Below, piece by piece: positions 34,514-46,521 of a stretch of DNA of 58,675 bases. The stretch spans positions 46,602 to 105,276 of the forward strand of contig QKYT01000059.1 of NCBI GenBank assembly GCA_003550305.1. Reading direction: 5' to 3'. The notes beneath the pieces are model-generated. The model saw nothing but the letters and a program-made list of their open reading frames with translations, was not told where the DNA came from and did no database searches. Position 1 is the first letter of the stretch. Every line of letters begins with the position of its first letter. The DNA comes from Glomus cerebriforme (taxonomy: Eukaryota; Glomeromycota; Glomeromycetes; Glomerales; Glomeraceae). The position numbers and the translations under genes are program-made.

Positions 34514-36194
34514 ATGAAGGTCGAATTTACAGAATCTAAAGATACGAATGAGCTTGAAAACTTTAGGGAACAATGGAAAGCTGAAATATCGAAACAGAAT
34601 AGAAAAGAGAATGTATCCGGCTCTTCGGTTGATGTAAAAAAGCCTTTGGAACTGACAAAGGAACTTACTGAAATTGAAGCGCCAAGTGTGGTTGAATTAA
34701 CCAACCCAATTTCAGATTCAACTGCTTCAGAAACTCTAAACCATAATGCCTTGGAGATTTATGTAAAAGCCGTTACAAAGGAAAGGGAAGGAAATTTAAG
34801 TGAAGGTTGATCATTTTTGTCAGAAACTTAGAGAATTCGTTTTTTTTAATAGTATAATTGTTCTCACAACGGTTTTTAATTGTTAAAAGCTCTTAAATAT
34901 TATCGTCAAGCCTTGAAACTCGATCCTACCGTAGAGCATTCCTACAAGAAGCAACTCTATAATGTAGTTAATGGTAAAAAAATAGATCAAGATTCAGGTT
35001 CATCCAATTTTTTTATTGAACATTTGGAAGAGATTCCACAGTTTCCTTACGTTTTTATTGGGGATGATTATGAAAAAGCCAAATCGTCAGCACAACGAAT
35101 AAAAGATGATAATAACATTTTTAGTTTAATAAATAGTTTTCGAGATTTACAACTTGATTTGTTACCATTGAAGCCTAATAAAGAAGTTCCTATTTCCAAA
35201 CTTCCTAATGAATTAATAGTTTGCATTCTTCATCAGTTAATTATTAGAGGAGACGTGACTTCACTTGAAAGATTTGCTTTAGCATGTAAGAAATTCTTTC
35301 TTTTATCTAGAGAAACTTCATTATGGCGCAATTTGTGCGAAAAGACGTATCGGGATAAAAATTTGTCACTTGCTGCTTCCAATGCTTTAATGGAAGAGTA
35401 TGTAAAATTATATTACCATAATGATTGGAAAAAGATGTATATTGAAAGGTAAATAAGAAAACGTATTTAATTTTTTTAAGCCATATTTTGTTAAATTTAT
35501 TATTGTCAGGCCACGTATACGACTGGATGGTGTTTTTATAGCTACGTGCAATTATTTGAGGTAAAAAGGAGATATACTTCTAGCTCAAAAAAAAAAACGA
35601 CTGATTTTAATTTACGCTTGTTGTTTTAAATTAACTAGACCTGGATCAGCGGAAAATACATGGAATCAACCTATTCATCTTGTTACATATTATCGATATA
35701 TTCGGTTTTATTCTGATGGTACATGTATTGCTTTGTTGACTACCAATGAGCCTATAAATGTTGTAAAAAATTTTGGACCCGACTATAAGTCCAAAAATTT
35801 TATGAACGGTAAATGGGAACTAAGTGATAATCATATTTTAATGATTCAAGCAAAAGATCATAATTTACCCAAATTTACTTTCCATTTGATTTTTGATTTG
35901 AAATCAACTCATCGAGGAAGACATAATAAACTTACGTGGATTGGTATGCTTATAGAATTGTAATTATTTAATTATTTAATAGCAAAATTTTTTAATAATC
36001 GTTTATATTGAAAATCCCATTTTATAGAATATTATAGTATAAATAATTTCACTAATGAAAGAACTGATATATCACTAAAGAATGAAAAGACTTATTTTTT
36101 CAGTAAGGTAAGAAAGATAAATTTTCTATAATAACTAATCAAATATCTAAAATTTTTAAATCATTAGGTTAAAAGTTACGTTGTCGTGTGGTAA
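34514..36194 (+). CDS. F-box protein of the Fbxo9/Hrt3/Pof7 family
   Basis: Six exons (34514-34805, 34890-35448, 35510-35560, 35639-35943, 36028-36107, 36168-36194) give 437 residues. A TPR-like helix pair (ALEIYVKAVTKEREGNLSEA, then YYRQALKLDPTVEHSY) leads to an F-box at about residues 198-240 (ISKLPNELIVCILHQL, CKKFFLLSRETSLWR). Then come PRIRLDGVFIATCNYLR, YYRYIRFYSDGT and THRGRHNKLTW, the order seen in human FBXO9, yeast Hrt3 and fission yeast Pof7. Such proteins are substrate adaptors of SCF ubiquitin ligases. The last exon is only 27 nt, ending KSYVVVW, and is the least certain part. Confidence 0.85.
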
Positions 36195-36427
36195 CTTTAA
36201 TGCTTCAGAAGATAATTATTGCCCAGTCAGTATACCAGCGGCAAATTTAGTAATATATCTTAATTTCCGGCCTAAAAATTGCCGGTCATATAAAAAGGAT
36301 GTGATTTTTAGGCAATCCGCATTTTTTGAAAAAAAATAAGTTAAAAAATATTTTATGTCGGTCAGAGTTTATGGAAATATTTTTAATTTAATATTGAAAT
36401 AATGAATACGAAAACGAATTTCAAAAA

Positions 36428-37130
36428 CTATTCTTTCTTGTTTATATCAGATAAAACTTTCTTTACAATGTCAGCCACAAGTCTCTTTGGAGCTTTACTA
36501 CTATCAATTTTAATCTCTTTCATAACTCTACCCAAATATTTTGAACCTTCACCAATAATATCAAGTTTTTTTACAACTTTCTTGATTTCAATTTCAATTT
36601 CCTTTTCAGACATTTGCTCTGGTAAATAAGAAACCAATATATTTAATTCGTTTTGTTCATTTTCAACTAAATCTTTCCTTCCAGCTTGAGAAAATTGTGA
36701 AATTGACTCCTGTCGACGTTTTATTGCTCGATTTATCATTGTATATATTTCCTGATCGGTTGGACGTGCATCAATTGTTGTTTGTGATGATGATTTACTT
36801 GCGTATGTGATATCGCTTAGTATTCCCTAAAAAAATTGATTCATTCGTATCAAATTTATTAAATGAAAGGATTTTTTTTTTAATTTTAAACTGACTTACT
36901 CTAACAACATTTAACCTCAATTGATCCTTTTTTCTCATGGCATCCTTAACTTCGCTTTTCAATTTTATAAAAAGAGAAGGTTCTTCAGAAATGCTAGTAG
37001 TTGTAAAAGTACATGTAGCGTAAATTACTGGCATTTTATGATACGACTTTAAGTATCTTATATTATTGAACCTTCCCAAGATTATTGGCCGGAGTAGATA
37101 TAAACGCGCTACAGAAAAATTCGAAATCAT
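36428..37130 (-). CDS. AIM41: Aim41/YqeY-like mitochondrial protein
   Basis: Two exons (37130-36900, 36826-36428) give 209 residues. The N-terminus MISNFSVARLYLLRPIILGR is basic and hydrophobic with no acidic residue, a likely mitochondrial presequence. The rest is a YqeY/GatB-like helical domain: LKSEVKDAMRKKDQLRLNVV, RRQESISQFSQAGRKDLVE, EQNELNILVSYLPEQMSE and KAPKRLVADIVKKVL. The family resembles the tail domain of GatB of tRNA-dependent amidotransferases; the precise role of Aim41 is not established. The start is the first ATG in the frame. It converges with the F-box gene and diverges from FIP1. Confidence 0.88.
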
Positions 37131-37303
37131 TTTGAAGTTCCGAAATTTTTTTAGTTGTATGAACACGTAACCGAGTAATTCTTTCGACTAACGCCAATGT
37201 AATCTTTCTGCTATTGGAATAGCTGATTTAAATTCTTTTTTCTAAACTATTTTGCATTAGAATTTTTTTTTCTTTTCTTTTTTTTTGTTTCCCAGTAATC
37301 TTC

Positions 37304-37310
37304 CACGTGA
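37304..37310. promoter_or_regulatory. CACGTGA box in the AIM41-FIP1 promoter
   Basis: The CACGTG core lies between the divergent AIM41 and FIP1 starts, 174 bp and 182 bp away respectively. It could serve both genes. Confidence 0.4.
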
Positions 37311-37491
37311 CTTCATATAACCTTTAATTTATTAATGCCAGCCGAGTGTTCATAATGCCGTGTGGATACTAAATTTTTCAAAGGTATACTGATGATCCCT
37401 CATATATACCTTAGCTGACGTAAGTCAGGCGCAGCAATAAAAAAGATTTAATAACTGATAACCCTTTCGAATGTTCAGTTATTAGCCTGAG

Positions 37492-40400
37492 ATGACAGAT
37501 TTCACCGATTTCGATAACGACGACGAATTTTTGTATGGCGGAATAGATGAGCAAACTGTTGAACCACAAAACATTGAGGGTGAGAAAATGGATTTAGAAA
37601 ATTGCACTTTTAATTGAATAAAAAGATATAAATGGAATCTGTTTTGGATGCTGATAATTGGGTCAAACCTATATCAGCTGGAAACCTTTTCCTTAAAAAT
37701 GCAATAGATGCTAATGTTATTTTATATTGGCGTTTAATAGAGGGGTATTCTAAAAATAATATAAAAGAAGTCATTGTAGAAGGTACGATAGAGCCAACCC
37801 ATTTCAACTTAAATAGTAGTTATAGTTTTTTTTCTTTTATAATGTTAATTTATTAAATTTATTATTTATCTTATAATCAATTTTAAAAAAATTTTGTATA
37901 CTTTATAATATATTATAACAAATCTAATAAAGAATTGTTTTTTCTTCTTTTTTTTTGTTTACATGTCAACTTTTATCTTGATGTTTTTGGTTTGATTTGG
38001 ATCAACGAAATGATACGTATAATATACATAAGACGACGACTTCTTTGATATGTATGGGGACGGGACAAAGTATGTTTTGATTAATAATTCTTAGGTTACT
38101 TGTTAATGACATTTATAAAAATTAATTCGTATTTTGGAAATTTTTTATGATATTCGAAGTCATGATATCAGCAATGTCAATGAGGCTTCTAAAGATGTAA
38201 AACATGTAGAGGTAGACTCAATGTATGTGTGTTCTTTTTATACAAATCAATAATTATGCTTAATCATTGAAACTAAAATTTCTGCATTTTAAAAAAAAAA
38301 AGAAAAATGGGGCAGGATCAAAATATATATCTCCCTCCGGGAATTGAAGACTTTCAAAATAACTTTAATGAAGACCAAAAAACTATTTATGATGTTCATA
38401 ACGAACAAGATGCCCATAATACACAAAATATCCATGACATGGATAACACACAAGCTAGTCAGGATAATCAGGGCATGCAAGGTAACCAAAATAACCAGGG
38501 CGAGAATAACCAAGACAACCAGGATATTCATGATATCCAAGAAGATCAAGATATTGATCCATTAGAAATGTCAGCGGAAAATGGAAATTTAGTGGATTCA
38601 TCAGAAGAACAAGAACAAACGGTTAAAGGAAAGATGGAGGCGGAAGTGGAAGATGAGGAAGAAGAGGAAGAGGAAGAGGAAGATAGTGATGAATCTGTAA
38701 TTATTTAGATAACTTAAATTTATTACGCACATTTTTTTTATAATATGAACTAAGTTTGTTAATTATGTGTAAAGGATGACATTGAAATTATAATGGATGC
38801 TCCGCCGAAACCGGCAGATAATGCCACAAGGTAATAAAAAAAAGTAGATAAAAAAAATAGCATTGTTACATTTTTAATATTTGTATTTACCTTTTCTCTT
38901 TTAGAAGTTCTCTTATCATAAAACCTAACTTTAATAAACAACTTGGATCGCGGCATGGTGAATATAGCAAATTTTTGTTGATCTACCGAATATTATTTAC
39001 TTTTATTCATTATATAAAATTATGTTTTTCATGGAGAGTATAGAAGGTAGTCAAGCATCTTCAAGTCGCACCCCTGGTGTGGATATTAATGCTATTGGAA
39101 CAATCGATGGGACCAGCATATATGATGTTGATTTAGACTCTTTTGAAGATAAACCTTGGAGAAAACCAGGTATTAAATTAAGATTAGTAAATTCGGAAAA
39201 CATTTTAGCTAGAATATTAATTTAGTAATAATAAACAGGTGCGGATATTACCGATTACTTTAACTATGGGTTCAATGAATATACATGGAAAGCATATTGC
39301 GCGAAACAGAAACAAATGCGCGAAGATCAGCATCAACGCAAGAAAATACATGCATGTTTTTTTTTCGTTTATTAACTAATTACACATAGATATTTTAAGA
39401 TTAATGGCTATTTTATAAATATAGGTATACGAATCTAAACAAGAAATGAATAATTTGCCACCTGAACTGCAATCAATTAGCCAACCACAATCGGGAGGGC
39501 AAGATCATAATAGATTTCAGCAACAACGTGGACGAGGTAATAACGAACTATATTTATATTTATTCTTGAATTTTATCTAACAATTTTCTTAGATTTCAAA
39601 CATGTAGGACGTCGTGGACGAGATCAAGATGACTCGGTAATTCAAGTTGTCTCAAGTGAAAGAGAGGCTGCTTTAGAAGAATTAGAACCAATGTAAATTA
39701 TATCTAATTTTAAAACTGAGCGCATTCATTTATAATTGGCTTCTATTTATTTAATTATTTGTTTATGCGTAAATAAGTCCACCGCCGTCTATGGATCAAA
39801 ATGAGGAATTTAACATGGAAGGAGGAGGTGGATACCCACAAAATTTTTCAGGTTATAGTTCGTTGCATTTCTTTTACATTACTAGTTTATTTGTAAATTG
39901 ATGTATATCTCTATCTTTTCATTAGGAAATCCAATGGGAATGGGAATGTTTCCACCACCGGTAAATTATTATTCGCGTTCCAATTTTTTATTCTTTTCTA
40001 AAAATAATAAATGTTTTAATAGGAAATGGGAGGTCCCATGGGACCACATCCATTTTTCGCTGATATGCCACCAACTGGTCCAATGGGGTTTGATCCATCG
40101 TATAGAGGTCAACCAATGCGAAATATGATGCGTCCTGGAGGAATGCCCGGTAACATGCCAGGTGGGATGCCAGGAATGCCGGGCATGCCAGGTATTACAA
40201 GGGGCATGCCCCCCAACATGCAAGGTGGTATGCCTGGTGGTGTGCCTGGTATGCCTAGAGGTATGCCTGGGATGCCTGGAGGAATGCCTGGTGGTATGGT
40301 CGGACGAGGTCGTGGAATGCCGATGGAAGAAAGGTAATGTAAAAACACTATTCAATTAATGTAAATTATATTCTCTTATATTTTTGTATTTTTTTAGGCC

Positions 40401-41117
40401 ATTTTATTCAATGGAAGAACCAAGTATGCATTCTTTTTATTCTCTGACTCATTATCAATAATTAGAATCAAAAAAAAAAAAAAATATATATATATATGTA
40501 TTGTAAAAATCAATCAGAGATATTTTTATATTGCAAAGTAATATAGTCAATTGAGATTAGATTAAAGATTTGATGTGTATCTGTAATACTTTAGCATGGG
40601 ATCTGGAAAATCGCAACTCTTCATCTTTTCGTCCAGGTCATGGCGGATTTCAAGGTAGACCACCAACTGGACCAATGTTAGGTCCAGGTGGAAACAGATC
40701 GGATTATCATGAATGGGAACATTCTCCACCTCCAGATGCACCATTTGCACATAGGATACGGCCTTTTCGTCCACCTACTGGACCTGCTACTCATACTTCT
40801 TCAGTAAATAGTCCAAGTTCAGATAGGGGGGAAGAGGAAAGAGGTGGTGATAGGAGCGCATCAGGAAGTGTTGAAAGATCACATGTATGTAAATTGTGTA
40901 ATGTCTTTATATATTTTTTAATATTCTAATTTCTTGTTTTTTTTTATAGGGATATACCCGGAGAGATGATGAAAGATGGGACGGGTAAGTTATTCTGGGT
41001 ATTTATCCAATAAACTTCACATTTAATGTCATTACCATTTGAAATAGGTCACGAAAAAGAACTACTGGAGAAGCTCCACGCGATGACGACGAATTTAGGG
41101 CAAAACGACGACATTAA
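37492..41117 (+). CDS. FIP1: Fip1 polyadenylation factor
   Basis: About 17 exons, 660 residues. Exons: 37492-37579, 38033-38069, 38160-38222, 38303-38696, 38775-38830, 38905-38957, 39044-39169, 39239-39351, 39425-39536, 39593-39692, 39778-39851, 39926-39960, 40023-40333, 40398-40423, 40595-40884, 40950-40984, 41048-41117. An acidic start with FLYG (13-16) and [11 protein letters not shown] leads to an Asn/Gln/Asp-rich stretch and an acidic run. The Fip1 motif follows (about 242-300): [20 protein letters not shown] and [16 protein letters not shown]. Then come a Met-Gly-Pro repeat region ([10 protein letters not shown]) and an Arg-rich tail. Fip1 ties poly(A) polymerase to the cleavage and polyadenylation complex. 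Exons 2-3 and the 39351 donor (GC) are hand-fitted and less sure. Confidence 0.88.
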
Positions 41118-41633
41118 ACATTTATCATAATCCATAGAAAATTTTTAATTTTAGTGAAAACAAAGACATTCTAAATATCAAAAAAAAAATTTATCCTAAT
41201 TTTTAATGTATATACTATCTATTCAAATTAAATTTGAATCATTGCGGTAATTATGTGTACTGTAGAAATCCTTTATAACTTATTGAAAATAAAAATTTGA
41301 ATGTTGCAATTAATATTGAACAAAAAAAATTCATATAAATAAATAATTTTTTAAAAAACATAATAATTTCTATATTGGATTAACTAGTTTGATTTGGAAT
41401 TATTCATACTTTACATCCTTTGTTAAGCATCAAATAATAATTTTAAAAGATTCCTGGCAAATCATTAGCCAGTAATTTTCTCTTTATAGTTAATAAGTTA
41501 AAAATAAATATATTCTCCTAAAATTGTCAGTATTTTACTATATTTTGACTTTTTTTTAAAAAAAAAAAAATGCTTTTTAATCAAAGCTATTTTTTAATAT
41601 TATTTGGTTCTAATAATATTTAATATAAACAAC
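41118..41633. other. Convergent intergenic region
   Basis: AT-rich 3' flanks of FIP1 and the RBM34-like gene; nothing else seen. Confidence 0.45.
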
Positions 41634-43511
41634 TCACTCTTTTTTTTGAACTTTCTTCCAAGCCTGTGTTCTTGGACGAACCCTTTTTTTACCCTTAATT
41701 GTACGAGTACCTTGCTTTACTAATTTATTATTTTTTTGAATTGACTTACCCTTTTCAGGTTTACATTTACTACTACGAATACCCTCGATTAATTCCTTTC
41801 CAAATTTCATTTTTCCAATTCTTGGCTTAACTTTGTATGAATCTAGCTTACTAACTTGATTTCCTTTTGCACATCTTGTCACTCGAATTTTTCGAGTGCC
41901 AAGTTTTGTATCATTTAACTTGAGAGCAAGCTCAACAGAAACGCGTTCCTAATATTAAATATATATAATTATTATATATTGGTATAAATATTATATTAAC
42001 ATAAATTTTTACTTGCCTTAAATTGTACGTATGCAAATCCCTTTCCAACATTAGTTTTACTATCTCTTACAATCCTAACACTTTCAATTTCCCCACAACT
42101 TTCAAAGTGTAACCATAATTCTTCCTCTTGTGCATCAAAAGACAAACTGCCAATGAATACAGTTCGTCTTCTATCATGATTCTAAATTTTTTTTTTTAAA
42201 AAAAAAAATATACTTCTTATACATGTATAATAAATATATAATAGAATAATTTATGATAAATAAAAAGATATACTTGAGGTTTAGCTACCGAGTCAACGCG
42301 AAGGTGCCTCCCCAAAAAAACCTGAGCATTCATAGTAATTGCTTGTTGAACAGATAATGGTTCTTTATATACAATGTATGCGTTAAGAACATCTCGTTCC
42401 GGATGAAATTTGCCAGTGATAAAAGCAAGTTTACGAGGAAGCAATTCGGAAAATGCCTATAAAAGATGAAAATTACTTATTAACTTCATGATCTCATTAA
42501 AAGATTGAATTTTTTTAAATATGTATGGAACTCACAATTGAACGAAATCGAACACTTTCAATTTTTCCGAATTTAGAGAAAAGGATCTTCAATTTTTTGT
42601 GGTTAATCTAAATGTTAAAAATAATATTTAATAACGTGATTGATGACAAAGTATAGTAACTTATTGATTTACCTTTTGAATTACCGAAACTGGTAAATTC
42701 CCGACAAAGATTGTTCTCTGTAAGCGTTCGGGATCGTCTTTAGAAAATTCATTTTTATATTTATCATTATCATCAATGTTCGTAGTTTTTGAATTAATTG
42801 AATTAATTGAATCTTTCATCGAGATTTCAGTTTCAGCATGTTGTACATTTGCATCTTCATCCAATTTAGTAATTTTCCAGCTTTTTTTGTCAGAATCAGA
42901 TCCATTAGAAGTGATATCTTCTGTTCTCTTTTGATACTTCAATGAGCGTTTACGTTTAAGATGTTTCCCGCAATTCAAATCAATTTCTTCATCTGTTTCA
43001 CGAGAAACTTTCTTTCAAAATTCAAAATTTCGAATTATTAATATATTAAATAGGAAAGTTCCAAATATAAATAATTCTCAAACTTACCTTATGTGAAGGC
43101 TTCATTTCTTTTTTCATAACCTTTATTTCATACTTTTCTTCGATGGATTTCTTTTTAGATTCTAATGTTTTATTATGAGACTTTTCTTCGCAAATACTGT
43201 CCACGTTCTCAATATGGCAAATGTGTTTTGTACTCTTCCAAGAATGTTTCTTTTTATGTAAATCAGACTCATCATTATTAACGCTAAAGTTTTTGACCTG
43301 ATTTTTTACATAATTAATAGGCAAATCTTTGGGTACTTGGGCTGGTCCAGCCTAATAATAAACAATATTTAAATACAAAAATTTTGAAATTATTCTTAAG
43401 AAATTTGGCTCTTACGCTGTTTTTAAACAAAGAGTCAAGGCCACTATTAATTTCTGAGGATTCTAACCCAAATAAAGTTTGTTGTAAGGAGCCTGGAATG
43501 TAATCTGACAT
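41634..43511 (-). CDS. NOP12: Nop12/RBM34-like nucleolar RNA-binding protein
   Basis: Seven exons (43511-43416, 43351-43088, 43011-42673, 42607-42536, 42456-42274, 42181-42017, 41948-41634) give 477 residues. A basic, disordered N-terminal half precedes two RRMs. RRM1 (about 220-315) starts [12 protein letters not shown], passes through [14 protein letters not shown] and includes [15 protein letters not shown]2 (about 323-398) has [20 protein letters not shown] and [10 protein letters not shown] Lys/Arg-rich tail follows ([15 protein letters not shown]). The split RRM1 with an insert is typical of yeast Nop12 and animal RBM34, which act in 60S subunit assembly. The intron after exon 6 has a GC donor, AAG|GCAAGT, with AG acceptor; no GT alternative keeps the frame. 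Confidence 0.88.
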
Positions 43512-43999
43512 TCTAGATATAATAAGATTCAGCTACTAAACAATGGAGAAAATTACAGATCTGTATATAAAACTGTCAATCTGATAAATTACACATGGCC
43601 AATTAGAACGGTGACCGCATAATTTAGAGTTACTGCATTTTAGCAATGCTTATCAAATTCAAAGTCTTGTGTATCATAAGATCAGTGAAATTGTACAAAT
43701 TTCTCCTCAATGGGTGGCTTTGAACTTGCATATTGTGTTCAAGAATTTCATACGTCATTCAAATGGTTAGTTTATATTTTGGCATTTTTTAAAACCCTCC
43801 AAAATTCATCCCCACTCATTATTACCTAGCTTTGACCTTATTCTTTGCCAAATTGGTCTTTTTTTTTTATATCTCAAGAAACCGAACACTTTGTTCTTGT
43901 ATAATATCAAGAATATCATTTAATTAATTATTTTTGTTTTTAACTCTTACTTTTCGCCCTTCTTTATTTTTTTTTTCTTTACCAGTAACTACCAGCTTG
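43512..43999. other. Divergent promoter with possible 5' exon of SDS3
   Basis: Between the NOP12 and SDS3 starts. An ATG at 43710 opens a short frame (MGGFELAYCVQEFHTSF) that could splice at 43767 to an acceptor just before 44000 in frame, so SDS3 may begin further upstream than called. Confidence 0.4.
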
Positions 44000-46521
44000 A
44001 TGCTGCAATCGACATCAATGGGTCGTTCACTTGAAAATAGACTTGACAAACAAACCGAAAGTCAAGAACTTTTCAAAACAGGAACGAACTTTTCGATCGA
44101 AAAAGAAACTTCCAATAGCCAAATTAGTTCGGACACGGAGTTAGAAGTGAAGAAACCACCAGTTTCCGAAAAGGCAGAACATACAAAAAGCGAAAGGAAT
44201 GGTATCAAACCCAAAACAACTAATTCTTGGAAAAATAATGTTGAAGGAATACAAAACGGCACAACTAGAAGGACTAATGGAAACACAACGCAACTTGTCA
44301 GCAGTGATTCTCCGGACACCAAAACTATGGAGAAATCTGACAGTCCTTTATCGCCCTCAACACCCAATGATTCGTCCGAAATGAGTTCATTATCAGAATC
44401 ACAACAGGATGATACCAAATCCAAGGTTCACATAGTACCGACTACTTCTGAAGACGAAGCGCAACCAATAAATGAAAATACAGAAAATAATAGAGCTAGG
44501 AAAAAACGACGCCGCGACACTAGAGGTGAAAATGGGAATGAAGAAAACGGTTCCATGCCAGTAGGAAATAATAAGTCAGGAGGTATGCTTCTTTTTTTAT
44601 TTATTATTTGTCCATATTCAATATTTTTTTTTTTATATTTCAAATTCTCGAAAGACGATTTGATCTGTCCATAATTTACAAAAAAAGTCCAATAATTTTC
44701 CCGCAATGTAACGTAGTACCCAATGACGTCATAAAAAACAATGTTCGGCGCAGCTGCGGTAATTCTCATGCACTTAATTTTCAGACTTATCTTATGTTTT
44801 ATTATATTATATTATTATAGAACCAGACGAAAATGAAAAACCTCGAGCCGAAGTTCAGAATGATATGAAAAAAGTTGAAATTGAATTTGCACAATTGAGA
44901 GATCAGTAAGTATTTTACTATTCTAAATCATAATATTTTATCTTTTAAATTAAGTGTATTTTCTTTATTAGATTCTATCGTGAGCAAATTGGGGAATTAG
45001 AAAAGGAGGTTGCTATGATAAATCAAGGTGAAGACACAATCAATCCAAAAATATATTTATAAATTTATTATGTTTAGATAAGATTACCAATAAATAATCT
45101 TAATTTTTGACTTTGAATAGGGACTCATCGGGAATTGATCTCCCGCATGGAAGAAATTGAACAAAAAAGACGAAGACGGTTGGAAATTGCTGCATCAAGG
45201 AAGAAATACCAAGAAATGCATTGTCAAAAACAATATGAAGAAGCCGAATATATGGCAGAATGTGAATTCATGGTAGTGTATTATGTGAGCTTTATAATGA
45301 TAATTAAAAAGATCACATATCTAAAATTGTTTTTTTTTTAAAAAAAATTATTTAGTCAGATCAGTATGAAACGAAAAGAAAGAAACTTGACGATATGGAA
45401 AGTCGAAAATGGAAAATGATTAGGGAAAAAAATCGGCTGGATGTATTTGGTCGAATAGGTTAATATTTAAAAACATAATTTTTTTATTATATATTACATT
45501 ATTTTCACAAATTAATCTGATTCTACAATAGAATGTTCTGGGCCTGATCATAATCAATTAACATACCTGAAGAATAAGAAATTATCAAATGCAGCAGAAT
45601 TAAAATATGTGCAAATGCACTATGGTTTTCCAGCAGATATCCTTGACGTTTAATGTTAACTCTATAATTCACCAATGAACTTATTTATAGGCCATAATTC
45701 CGGCATTTATAAGTTTATATCGACTCTTCCACGGAATTAGGTCCTATAAATAGGTTGCGGGTGTATTTATGAGATTATAGATAATATGCTATTATTTTTA
45801 TTTTTTATTTTTATTTTGTCCCTTAACTGAAACTCACCTTCAATGTTAGATTCATTGAATAAGTCCGAAATTGAAGATGATTTAATATTATTAGGGGTAA
45901 TTATAATATATATATATTTTTTTTATTTTAATTTATTAATATAAATTGAAAGTCACTGATAAATTATTATAATATACATAAATCAAGATCGCAAGGGATG
46001 ATGAAGTGCAAGGTATGTAAATATCTGACCAAAAAATGTATATACCCAAATCATACCTAACTGTTTTAAATATGACACTTTGCTATGTAATCGAATAAAT
46101 CATAGCTGTTGCTACATTATCTTTATCTTCATCACCTAAGATAAATACTATTTCAGGACCAATTCTGGATAGTAGTAATAATCGATTCCTTTCAGAAGCG
46201 GACAGTGACATAATTGCTGGAGGAGATCGATTCTTGTATTTTGGACAATGGTTCGCTAAAAATGATCAAGTTCTTATTATTGATTCCACATCAGGGCGCT
46301 ATACAGCGAAATTTGTTGCTGCTACAGAATCTGAGGTACATATGCTCTTGTTTTATGGTTCTTTTTTTCGTTTTTTTTTTATTTTGGTGAACTGAAGAGA
46401 GATCTTTTTAATAATAAAATAAATCCAGGTTGTAATACAGCGTCCTGATGGTTCAAAAACACGATTACAAATGAATTTATTGAAAGAAGGAAAATATCAA
46501 ATACGTTTAAAGGAATCATAG
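44000..46521 (+). CDS. SDS3: Sds3-like subunit of the Sin3 histone deacetylase complex
   Basis: Ten exons (44000-44582, 44821-44905, 44972-45027, 45121-45272, 45356-45458, 45532-45624, 45850-45896, 45988-46012, 46157-46335, 46429-46521) give about 471 residues. A long Ser/Thr-rich N-terminus precedes the Sds3 helical region: AQLRDQFYREQIGELEKEVA, ISRMEEIEQKRRRRLEIAA, CQKQYEEAEYMAECEFM. The C-terminus (LYFGQWFAKNDQVLIID, VIQRPDGSKTRLQM, LLKEGKYQIR) matches the tudor-like end of animal SUDS3, so both halves should be one gene. The junction 45624 to 45850 is the only in-phase join. Reading through instead stops at 45653, giving a short form ending PADILDV. Sds3 keeps the Sin3-Rpd3 complex together and active. 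Confidence 0.82.

Noticed and set aside
39969..40355. Histidine/threonine-rich minus-strand frame opposite FIP1
   Set aside because: Antisense shadow of the Met-Gly-Pro repeats of FIP1; no splice or start support.
45850..46521. A separate small gene starting with the ATG at 45844
   Set aside because: Its tudor-like end belongs to the Sds3 family and an in-phase splice joins it to the upstream exons, so one gene is more likely.
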